DNA of 6,335 bases from Rudanella sp. (GTDB lineage: Bacteria; Bacteroidota; Bacteroidia; Cytophagales; Spirosomataceae), in contig JAJAYX010000430.1 of NCBI GenBank assembly GCA_026785985.1, positions 1 through 6,335 on the forward strand. Reading direction: 5' to 3'. The notes beneath the pieces are model-generated. The model searched no databases. It was not told the origin of the DNA and worked only from the letters and a program-made list of their open reading frames with translations. Below, one piece after another: positions 1 through 6,143 of the stretch (the first letter of the stretch is position 1; the number at the start of each line of letters is the position of its first letter). Position numbers and translations under genes: made by a program.

Positions 1-72
1 GATCAGGTCTGTTGCCCCCGCATCGAGGATTTTCCGCAGTTCTTAATCAAGCCGCAAGGTGTGCGGGTGTAG
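1..72 (+). CDS. C-terminal end of an unidentified protein (5' truncated by window edge)
   Basis: Frame 1 is open from the window edge to a TAG at 70-72 and gives 23 residues ending in FLIKPQGVRV. I do not recognise the family. Support is mainly contextual: the stop lies 4 bases before a long palindrome (77-158), and a minus-strand gene stops 3 bases beyond its other side, the usual arrangement for convergent genes sharing a terminator. Two adjacent cysteine codons and the short length leave real doubt, because a 24-codon open stretch can occur by chance. Sequence left of the window would settle it. Confidence 0.35.
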   Translation, partial: DQVCCPRIEDFPQFLIKPQGVRV

Positions 73-76
73 TTTG

Positions 77-158
77 AGAAGCAGGCAGAAAGACTCAGGA
101 TGAAAGACTTTTCTACCTACTGAAGCGTCTTTAGTCCTGAGTCTTTCTGCCCGCTTCT
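77..158. terminator. Long hairpin between convergent genes, probable bidirectional terminator
   Basis: Arms 77-100 and 135-158 pair over 24 positions with one mismatch (83 against 152). That mismatch is A-C in plus-strand RNA but a G-U wobble in minus-strand RNA. The pairing continues inward in register: 103-108 pairs with 127-132, leaving an 18-base loop at 109-126. A further short match outside the stem, 73-78 against 161-166, would need a small bulge. The plus-strand side is followed by TTTT at 167-170; the minus-strand side has no clear T-run. The tight fit between stop codons at 70-72 and 162-164 supports a terminator or 3'-end stabilising role for both flanking genes. Confidence 0.65.
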
Positions 159-161
159 AAC

Positions 162-1049
162 TCAAATTTTCAATTTCTGCACATTGCCGTAGCTAATGGC
201 GATGGCTTCGAGCGGGGGCCTCTTGCACACATCCTGCTCCACAAACGAATGCACCAGGCCAGCCGTTTTTTTGGCCTTTAAAATACTAACAAAGTCGATG
301 CTACCTGTGCCAACCTCGGCAAAAGCCCGGCTCTCGCTTTTTTCCATGTCTTTCAGATGCCACAGCGGGAACCGGCCCGGACTCTGCTTGAATAGGTCAA
401 CGGGGTCTTTACCGGCAAATACCGTCCAGTACAAGTCCAACTCCATTTTCACTAATTTCGAGTCGGTGTTTTTCAGGAGCAGATCATAAGGCATTTGCCC
501 GTCGATAGCCTTGAATTCAAAATCGTGGTTGTGGTAGGCGAACTGGATGCCTTTTGCTTTGCAGGCCTCCGCCGACTTATTAAACAAATCGGCATGACGC
601 TTGTAGTCGTCGATGGTTTTGCGTTCGTCGGGGAACAGAAACGCGCAAACCATGTATTTCTGGCCCAGTTCGGCGGCATCGTCGATGGCGCGGCTCCATT
701 CTTTGGTTAGCGTTCCCTTGGCATTGGGCATGGTGTTGCCCGTTGTGTAGTGACCACTGGGGGCCGTGAGGCCGTGACTTTTAAGCAGGGCCGCGTATTC
801 TTTGGGCGTTTTGCCAAAGAACTTGCCATCGGAATACCCGAAGTTTTAGACCTTTTTGTAGCCAATCCCGGCTACTTTCGCTATCACGCCATCCACATCT
901 TTGGCAATCTCATTGCGGAGTGTGTAAAGCTGAAGACCAGCGGCTTTGGGTTTGGCGGCAAGCGCATCGAACGCCGACAGGAACGGGGCTGTCAGGGCAA
1001 GGGCGCCGGCTTTCAGAACGGTACGGCGGGTTGTTTGTTTTGTTGTCAT
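162..1049 (-). pseudogene. Tat-exported sugar phosphate isomerase/epimerase-like TIM-barrel protein, interrupted by a nonsense codon
   Basis: Read from the ATG at 1049-1047, the frame would give 295 residues, about the normal length for secreted Bacteroidota members of the xylose-isomerase-like TIM-barrel family (AP endonuclease 2 fold). Residues 6-13 (TTRRTVLK) followed by a hydrophobic run and an ALA-A site near 31 form a twin-arginine signal, which decides the start over upstream in-frame codons. Codon 68 (848-846) is TAA, within GYKKV-stop-NFGY, where relatives normally have glutamate; GAA to TAA is one base change. Downstream the frame is intact to the TGA at 164-162, with family motifs YHNHDFEF (172-179), MELDLYW (202-208), WHLKDM (230-235) and FVEQD (269-273). 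These supply candidate metal or substrate residues such as D205, H231 and E271. Substrate is unknown; such proteins act on sugars or sugar derivatives. Translation as read yields a 67-residue fragment; a restart at M107 (731) would lack the export signal and the first barrel units. A sequencing error is an alternative explanation. Confidence 0.85.
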
Positions 1050-1075
1050 TAAGGGGTCATTTGTTCGTAAAAGTA

Positions 1076-1146
1076 GTTGTAAAGTTGTAGAGTTGGCTGA
1101 CACGAAAGCAATACGTGTGCATCAGCCAACTCTACAACCTTACAAC
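1076..1146 (-). terminator. Strong hairpin terminator downstream of the TonB-dependent receptor gene
   Basis: Arms 1076-1100 and 1122-1146 pair over 25 positions with one mismatch (1083 against 1139), which is A-C in plus-strand RNA but G-U in minus-strand RNA. A small inner stem (1101-1104 with 1114-1117) caps the loop. The hairpin begins 10 bases after the minus-strand stop at 1159-1157. In the minus direction it is followed within three bases by a TTTT run, complementary to 1072-1069. This fits an intrinsic terminator for the receptor gene. It also lies 26 bases before the start codon of the next minus-strand gene, so it could limit readthrough into that gene. Confidence 0.75.
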
Positions 1147-1156
1147 GTATTGTCGG

Positions 1157-3790
1157 TTATTGCCGTGGCCGACCACCGCCACCGCCAGCCGGGGCGGCTG
1201 CGGGAGCGGCCTGCTGATCACCACCGCCGTCGCCTTTCACGTCGTCGTTGCTGACCGACTTTTTCTTCCGGCGGTTGGGTTGCTCAAAGGTCATTTTGCC
1301 AATTTTGTAAGAGAACGTCATCCGCACCCCCCGATTATACATCTCGTTCGTACTATTTTGTGAGAACGTCGGCGTGTTTACCATAGTACGTACTTTCATG
1401 GAATTGGCCAGGAAGTTCTCGGCGGCAAAACCAATGCTGCCTTTTTTGTTGGCAAAGTCTTTTTTCAGACCCAGGCTATACATATAGAAGCTGCCCGATG
1501 TTCCCTGAAGAGTAACCTGATTGCCGCGCATTCCGCCAAACCCCTGGACACCCCAGCCGTTTTTGAGTTGTAGGTTGGTGAACATACCTCCCGAAAACAC
1601 TACCCCCGAATTGCTTTGCTTCATGGATGGGTCTACCAGTGTGCTGCTGCCGTTGTTGGTCAGATAGACGTAGAACGCATCAAAACCACCGCCAATTTGC
1701 CATTTCTGAAAAAAGGTCGCGTTTCCAAACAGGTTAATACCCGTCGATTGCTCTTTTCCAATGTTGGCGTAGGTAGTGGTGATTACGCCCTGATCGTTGG
1801 CCGTACGGATGCTCTGTATCGAGTTGTTGGTCTGACGGGTAAACATCGTCAGGTTCACATACAGCGTCTTCACATACGTACTGAAACTGGCTTCGATGTT
1901 ATCGCTCAGTTCGGGCGACAGATACGGGTTTCCGACCGTAATATTCTGTGGGTTAGCCGCATTCACGTTCGGGTTCAGAAACTGAATACCGGGCCGCTGC
2001 AACCGTCGGTTATAGGCTAATTTGATCGTTTTGCCTCCGCTCAGGTTCTTGGAGAGGTTAATGCTCGGTACAAAATTACCATAGTCCGGGATGTTGATGC
2101 CCGAACTGGGCTGCTCGGTGCGGAACTTAGCGTCGATCATCGTGTACTCGTATCGTCCGCCTGCTTTCAACGTAAACTTGCTTTTCGACTGGTAGGTGTA
2201 CGATAAATAGCTACCCATCACGTTCTGATTGTAATCCAGGCTGTTGGCTGGTTGTTGCACGTTATCTACATAGTTGCCATTCACCAACGTCAGGTACTGA
2301 TAATTGCTCAGAACTTGTCGGAAAATGCTTTTGCCGCCAAACTCGATTTGCTGGTTTTTGCCAATCGGCGAGGTGTAATCCAACTGAACGGTGCTTTCCT
2401 GATTATAGCTATCATTGTCGTTGCGGTCGCCCCCAATGATGTTGGCGCGGGTATCGTTGAGTAAATCAGAAATGTAATTGTTAGTCCGGTTGTTCCGGCT
2501 GAACTGGGTCAGGATGCTGAATTCCTGTTGTGGTTTTTTGAGGGTGCGCGTGTAATCCACGTTCACATCGACCGTACCCGACAGGTCTTTCACGTCCACG
2601 CTGCGGAAAGAAGTCACCGGGGTGGCAAAGCTGCCGCCCGAGATCCGGGTAAACAATTCCTGACTATTGAATTGGTTGCGGGCACTGTATTGAACGCCCG
2701 CCGTGATCACGTTTTTCGAGTCGATATCATAATCCCAGCCCAACTGATACCGTCCCTGCAAACCGCCGTTTTTGGTATCGGCCTGTTGCATAGTGAGCAG
2801 TGACCCGCGTGTTTGTTCGTTCGTAAACTGCCCTTTGATGTTATACTGTGCCCGGCCATGTCCCGACAGGGAGAAACCCATTTTGCCAGTGCGGTAATTT
2901 CCGCTTAAGCCCAGCATACTACCCCGGTTTCCCAGTCCGCCATCCACGCTGAGGGTGGCCCCGCGCAGCGTATTTTTCTTGGTCACAATGTTAATGATAC
3001 CCGCCGAACCTTCGGCATCGTATTTTGCCGATGGCGAGGTGATCACCTCCACGGTTTTAATCATATCGGCCGGAATCTGCCTGAGCGCATCGGCAACGCT
3101 CCCGGCCACGATGGTCGAGGGTTTGTTGTTGATCAATACCCGCACGTTGCTGCTGCCCCGGAGCGACAGGTTTCCGTCGAGGTCAACGGAAAGCATCGGC
3201 ACCCGGCGCATCACATCGGCGGCATCGCCCCCCTTGCTGGTCACGTCTTTTTCGGCGTTATACACGAGCCGATCCACTTTTTCCTCAATAATATTCCGCT
3301 GCCCGGTAACGTCTACTTCGGAGAGAGTACGCACATCAGCGGTCAGTTTTAACAACCCAACCTGAATATCGGAGCCTTTTTCGATTTTGATATTGCGAAC
3401 ATATTTTTCCTGAAAGCCCAGGAATGTAGCCTGTATGCTATAGTCACCGGGCGCAATTTTGCTGATCGTAAACCGCCCTTTATCGTCGGCGGTTGTCCCA
3501 TCGACAGGTTTGCCGGTTTTTTGGTTGATGAGGGCAACCGTAGCGTATTCAACGGGTTTGTTGTTGGTCGAATCCATCAACAGGCCGCTAATTTTACCGT
3601 TCCCTTTGGGTTGTGCGGGCTGGTCGGCGGGCAGTGCGGCATCGGCAGTGCGCGAACGGCGTTCGCCATCCGTGCCTCCACCCCCACCGGGGCGGCCACC
3701 CCCAAAACCGCCACCGCCGGGCATTTGGGCAACTGTCACAAGTGACGAAAGCGTCAGGAAGGCCGATAGAAGCAGTGTATTCGTTTTCAT
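1157..3790 (-). CDS. Outer-membrane beta-barrel receptor, TonB-dependent-receptor-like
   Basis: This 877-residue protein should sit in the outer membrane and import, or sense, an unknown ligand using energy from TonB/ExbBD. The start at 3790-3788 is chosen because it opens directly with a signal peptide (MKTNTLLLSAFLTLSS, cleavage near VAQ at 20-22); an upstream in-frame start would add 24 residues without export character. After the signal comes a glycine-rich stretch (24-39). A carboxypeptidase-regulatory-like beta-sandwich follows (about 65-150, with KPVEYATVAL and APGDYSIQATFLGF). Next is a plug domain (about 165-270, including RRVPML, LRGSSNVRVLINNKP and the GSAGIINIVTKKN end), then a long barrel rich in alternating and aromatic strands up to about 832 (VRMTFSYKIG). 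The layout matches the Bacteroidota outer-membrane beta-barrel family related to SusC-like receptors. No SusD homologue is adjacent, so a glycan role is not shown. The last 45 residues form a basic then Ala/Pro/Gly-rich tail beyond the final barrel strand. A strong hairpin follows the stop. Confident in the family, not in the ligand. Confidence 0.93.
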   Translation of the reverse strand: MKTNTLLLSAFLTLSSLVTVAQMPGGGGFGGGRPGGGGGTDGERRSRTADAALPADQPAQPKGNGKISGLLMDSTNNKPVEYATVALINQKTGKPVDGTTADDKGRFTISKIAPGDYSIQATFLGFQEKYVRNIKIEKGSDIQVGLLKLTADVRTLSEVDVTGQRNIIEEKVDRLVYNAEKDVTSKGGDAADVMRRVPMLSVDLDGNLSLRGSSNVRVLINNKPSTIVAGSVADALRQIPADMIKTVEVITSPSAKYDAEGSAGIINIVTKKNTLRGATLSVDGGLGNRGSMLGLSGNYRTGKMGFSLSGHGRAQYNIKGQFTNEQTRGSLLTMQQADTKNGGLQGRYQLGWDYDIDSKNVITAGVQYSARNQFNSQELFTRISGGSFATPVTSFRSVDVKDLSGTVDVNVDYTRTLKKPQQEFSILTQFSRNNRTNNYISDLLNDTRANIIGGDRNDNDSYNQESTVQLDYTSPIGKNQQIEFGGKSIFRQVLSNYQYLTLVNGNYVDNVQQPANSLDYNQNVMGSYLSYTYQSKSKFTLKAGGRYEYTMIDAKFRTEQPSSGINIPDYGNFVPSINLSKNLSGGKTIKLAYNRRLQRPGIQFLNPNVNAANPQNITVGNPYLSPELSDNIEASFSTYVKTLYVNLTMFTRQTNNSIQSIRTANDQGVITTTYANIGKEQSTGINLFGNATFFQKWQIGGGFDAFYVYLTNNGSSTLVDPSMKQSNSGVVFSGGMFTNLQLKNGWGVQGFGGMRGNQVTLQGTSGSFYMYSLGLKKDFANKKGSIGFAAENFLANSMKVRTMVNTPTFSQNSTNEMYNRGVRMTFSYKIGKMTFEQPNRRKKKSVSNDDVKGDGGGDQQAAPAAAPAGGGGGRPRQ

Positions 3791-3817
3791 AGTATTGTCT
3801 GTGTGTAATGAACAATA

Positions 3818-3825
3818 CAAAGCAA
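3818..3825 (-). promoter_or_regulatory. Possible -7 box for the receptor gene
   Basis: Read on the minus strand this is TTGCTTTG, one base off the Bacteroidota -7 consensus TAnnTTTG, 27 bases before the receptor start codon at 3790. A T-rich run lies about 16-25 bases further upstream (complement of 3841-3850), roughly where a -33 TTTG-type element would be, but no clean TTTG is present. The assignment is weak and rests on position and consensus only. Confidence 0.3.
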
Positions 3826-3920
3826 CAACGGCCCTGCTTCTTAAAAAAATACAATAGACCATCCCCTATCGAACATCGTCTGAATGGATATTTATACCGA
3901 TGAACCTCGCCTTCAGCAGG

Positions 3921-3980
3921 TATCGGTTTATCTTGCTTTTGCCGATCAGGATGAACGACAAAAACCGGCTGCTTATCGGT
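3921..3980 (+). repeat. Short TATCGGT direct repeats in the divergent promoter region
   Basis: TATCGGT occurs at 3921-3927 and 3974-3980, 53 bases apart, about five helical turns. An inverted partner ACCGAT lies at 3896-3901. The second copy ends on the first base of a TAnnTTTG-like box at 3980-3987. The spacing and location between divergent genes would suit a regulator binding site, but the repeats are only 7 bases long and could be chance. Confidence 0.3.
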
Positions 3981-3987
3981 ACATTTG
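3980..3987 (+). promoter_or_regulatory. Candidate distal -7 box facing the alpha/beta hydrolase gene
   Basis: TACATTTG is an exact match to the Bacteroidota -7 consensus TAnnTTTG and is followed by GG, as is the second box 52 bases downstream. It would leave a leader of about 80-90 bases before the ATG at 4076. No convincing TTTG-type -33 element is seen about 20 bases upstream. Confidence 0.35.
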
Positions 3988-4031
3988 GGCAAGCCATCTA
4001 TTCCTGCCATAGGTTCTATTGAAATAGGTCG

Positions 4032-4039
4032 TAAATTTG
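4032..4039 (+). promoter_or_regulatory. Candidate proximal -7 box for the alpha/beta hydrolase gene
   Basis: TAAATTTG matches TAnnTTTG exactly. Transcription would start near 4044-4046, giving a leader of roughly 30 bases to the ATG at 4076. This also argues against the upstream TTG at 4037 as a start, since it lies inside the box. The -33 region has no clear TTTG. Confidence 0.5.
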
Positions 4040-4075
4040 GGTCTATTTACCATGCTTTCCCCTCATAATTCTTTC

Positions 4076-5005
4076 ATGAAGTATTTCATTATCAGTGGCC
4101 TGATGGCTTTTTCTATGTCAGTACAGGCACAACGCTTATTAGCCGACCAGGTGACCTCAAAATCTAAAACCAATGCCCGGGCAACCAGCGAACAACCCGT
4201 TGTTCGGCTCTACACAGGAGCTGCTCCGGGTTCGGAAAACTGGAAACAAAAAGAAGCCGAAAACAACAGCAATGTGTGGCAAACGCGCGTTGTCTATAAT
4301 GTTGCCGACCCCACGCTGACCATTTTTAAACCAACCGGAACCGCCAATGGCACTTCGGTGGTGATTTGCCCCGGTGGTGGATTTCATGCCCTTTCCATCG
4401 ACAGTGAAGGCAACGAAGTGGCCCGGTGGTTAGCCGCAAAAGGCGTAACCTGCTTTGTGTTGAAATATCGGTTGGTGGAAAGCAAAACTACCGATCCAAC
4501 GGCCGAACTAATGGCTAAAAAAGGCGAACAAACCGAGAAAGATGTTGCGCCGATCATTAAACTGGCTATGGCCGACGGGCTGGCTGCGGTAGGCTACGTT
4601 CGGCAACATGCGGGGGAGTTTGGCCTAAATCCAAAGAGAATCGGGATCATGGGTTTCTCGGCGGGCGGAACAGTGGCCGCATCGGTAATGTACAATTACA
4701 CGCCCCAAAACCGACCCGATTTTGTGGCTCCGATTTATTTGCAATATGAGTGGGCCCTCAAGAAAGCGGTGCCCGCCGATGCGCCACCCGCTTTCATCCT
4801 GGCGGCCTCCGACGATCAGTTAGGCCTGGCCCCGCACAGTGTTCAATTATACACTGACTGGATCAAAGCTAACAAACCGGCCGAGTTGCACCTGTATGCC
4901 AACGGGGGCCACGGTTTTGGAATGCGTAAAAACAATCTACCTTCCGACCACTGGATCGAACTGTTCGATACGTGGCTGGAGAAAACCGTGAACAGCCAAC
5001 AGTGA
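4076..5005 (+). CDS. Secreted alpha/beta hydrolase, acetyl-esterase-like
   Basis: This 309-residue protein is an alpha/beta-hydrolase of the acetylxylan-esterase/BD-FAE-like type that removes acyl groups from esters, often on plant polysaccharides; the true substrate is not shown. The start at 4076 opens with a signal peptide (MKYFIISGLMAFSMSVQA, cut near QAQ at 17-19), so the enzyme should reach the periplasm or outside. ATG 4052 would add eight residues before the signal and is less likely. The mature protein has the oxyanion-hole motif CPGGGFH (98-104) and the nucleophile elbow GFSAGG (193-198, Ser195). The acid is most likely Asp247 in ASDDQLG, and the histidine is His279 in NGGHGFGM. All catalytic parts are present and the length is normal. 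It is divergent from the receptor gene and lies 70 bases upstream of the histidine kinase gene, with which it may be partly co-transcribed. Confidence 0.9.
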   Translation: MKYFIISGLMAFSMSVQAQRLLADQVTSKSKTNARATSEQPVVRLYTGAAPGSENWKQKEAENNSNVWQTRVVYNVADPTLTIFKPTGTANGTSVVICPGGGFHALSIDSEGNEVARWLAAKGVTCFVLKYRLVESKTTDPTAELMAKKGEQTEKDVAPIIKLAMADGLAAVGYVRQHAGEFGLNPKRIGIMGFSAGGTVAASVMYNYTPQNRPDFVAPIYLQYEWALKKAVPADAPPAFILAASDDQLGLAPHSVQLYTDWIKANKPAELHLYANGGHGFGMRKNNLPSDHWIELFDTWLEKTVNSQQ

Positions 5006-5030
5006 GTAGCCACTAATTCGGCTATTTACT

Positions 5031-5049
5031 GGCCAAACTGCTGGCTTTT
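5031..5049 (+). terminator. Weak hairpin with T-run between hydrolase and kinase genes
   Basis: GCCA at 5032-5035 pairs with TGGC at 5042-5045, extendable by a G-U pair (5031 with 5046), across a six-base loop and next to TTTT at 5046-5049. A second small hairpin, TAGCC (5007-5011) with GGCTA (5020-5024), lies just upstream. Both stems are short, so at most partial termination is expected. Confidence 0.3.
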
Positions 5050-5075
5050 CACTGATACTTGTTCACTGTTATACT

Positions 5076-6143
5076 ATGTCTGCGAAAACCATCCGTCCGT
5101 ATGTTCCGATTCTGATCCATGTGTTAGGCTGGGGATTGCTGCTGTTCACGTTTTTGTTGTATCAGCCGCTCAATTCGGAAGTCATATTCCCCGATTTGTT
5201 CTGGGTGAAGCAAGGGCTTTTATGTTTGCTCCTTGTCGGTGCTTTCTACCTGAACTCGGAGGTGTTGGCTCCCCGGCTCCTTTTTCGCGACAAAACGGGC
5301 ATGTATTTAGGAGCGTTAGTTCTGGTAGTATCGGGGATTTTGCTGACTATTTGGGCCTTCGAAACCTATTTTGATCTGCACATTCTGATGCACCGGGCCT
5401 ACAATCCTGACGGAGGTGGAAAACCGCCCCGTCCGGGTCGCTGGTTTCAGCCAACGCTGCTCAGTATTCTCTTTATCCTGGGCATCAGCACCAGTATTAC
5501 GTCCGTGCGGACATGGCAACGCGATGCCCAGCTTCGGCAGAATCTGGAACAGGCCAAAGTCAGTTCGGAATTGCTGTTTTTGAAGGCGCAAATCAACCCG
5601 CACTTCTTTTTCAATACGCTCAATAACATTTATGCCCTGACACTGATCGACGTGACGAAAGCCCGCGAGGCCCTGCATCGACTGTCGCGTATGATGCGCT
5701 ATGTGTTGTATGAAAACCCGAATGGCACTGGTCAACTTAGTCAGGAAATTGCCTTTGTGCAGGACTACATCGAACTCATGCAGCTCCGCCTGACCGACAA
5801 AGTGACGGTTACTTTCACGCAGCCGACTCCGCTGCGCGATGCGCCTATTGCCACCATGTTGCTGTTACCCTTCGTAGAAAATGCGTTTAAACACGGCATT
5901 AGTGCCCTGTTGCCCAGCCGCATTGAAATCGACATTGCCCAAACAGGTAAGCACATACGGGTACAGGTGCGCAACACGGTTTTTCCGGAAAAAAGCCCTT
6001 CGCTGGAGGTTAACAGCGGTATTGGCCTGACGAACACCCGCCGTCGGCTCGATTTATTGTATCCGGGGCACTATCAACTCGCCACCACTCGCGATACCAC
6101 CAATCAGGAATACGTTGTAGATTTGAGTTTAGATCTGTCATGA
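5076..6143 (+). CDS. Membrane sensor histidine kinase, LytS/YehU type
   Basis: A 355-residue inner-membrane kinase that should autophosphorylate and pass phosphate to the regulator encoded by the overlapping next gene. Four hydrophobic helices are visible near residues 11-29, 45-60, 76-97 and 127-143. Between helices 3 and 4 is a predicted periplasmic loop with two histidines (102, 106) and a Gly/Pro-rich turn (NPDGGGKPPRPGR, 110-122). A short helical linker (about 145-170) leads to the His_kinase domain motif LKAQINPHFFFNTLNNIYAL (169-188), with His176 as the phosphoacceptor. The ATP-binding part follows, with the N box PFVENAFKHG (265-274; Asn269) and the glycine motif SGIGLTNTRRRL (314-325). 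All key residues are present and the length is typical. The start at 5076 immediately precedes helix 1. The stimulus is unknown. Confidence 0.95.
   Translation: MSAKTIRPYVPILIHVLGWGLLLFTFLLYQPLNSEVIFPDLFWVKQGLLCLLLVGAFYLNSEVLAPRLLFRDKTGMYLGALVLVVSGILLTIWAFETYFDLHILMHRAYNPDGGGKPPRPGRWFQPTLLSILFILGISTSITSVRTWQRDAQLRQNLEQAKVSSELLFLKAQINPHFFFNTLNNIYALTLIDVTKAREALHRLSRMMRYVLYENPNGTGQLSQEIAFVQDYIELMQLRLTDKVTVTFTQPTPLRDAPIATMLLLPFVENAFKHGISALLPSRIEIDIAQTGKHIRVQVRNTVFPEKSPSLEVNSGIGLTNTRRRLDLLYPGHYQLATTRDTTNQEYVVDLSLDLS

Noticed and set aside
1..72. Minus-strand reading contains HPHTLR and a downstream LDAGATDL-like string, resembling the catalytic region of a tyrosine recombinase.
   Set aside because: There is an in-frame TAA three codons after HPHTLR, the spacing to the second string is two codons too long, and no other recombinase motif is visible. 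The plus-strand reading ending at 72 fits the hairpin context better.
162..731. Independent 189-residue TIM-barrel gene starting at 731.
   Set aside because: The same frame continues upstream with family-like sequence to the nonsense codon and beyond, so 731 is an internal methionine rather than a natural start.
846..1103. Separate small protein of 85 residues beginning at 1103.
   Set aside because: The upstream extension to 1103 lies in the hairpin and lacks export character; the real start is the Tat-signal ATG at 1049, and the stop at 846 interrupts a longer family protein.
2955..3365. Open frame of 136 codons on the plus strand within the receptor gene.
   Set aside because: It is antisense to the plug domain of the receptor, with serine/threonine-rich composition typical of a shadow frame.
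1157..3790. SusC/SusD polysaccharide-utilisation pair.
   Set aside because: The receptor has SusC-like plug and barrel parts, but no SusD-like lipoprotein gene is on either side within the window.
3594..4010. Open frame of 138 codons on the minus strand across the receptor 5' end and the divergent promoter region.
   Set aside because: It overlaps the strongly supported receptor N-terminus in another frame, has low-complexity Arg/Trp-rich content derived from the glycine codons, and shows no domain or start signal.
4998..5070. Eight-base inverted repeat AACAGTGA / TCACTGTT flanking the hydrolase-kinase gap.
   Set aside because: The arms are short and 57 bases apart, one arm overlaps the hydrolase stop codon, and no mobile element or regulator site is indicated.
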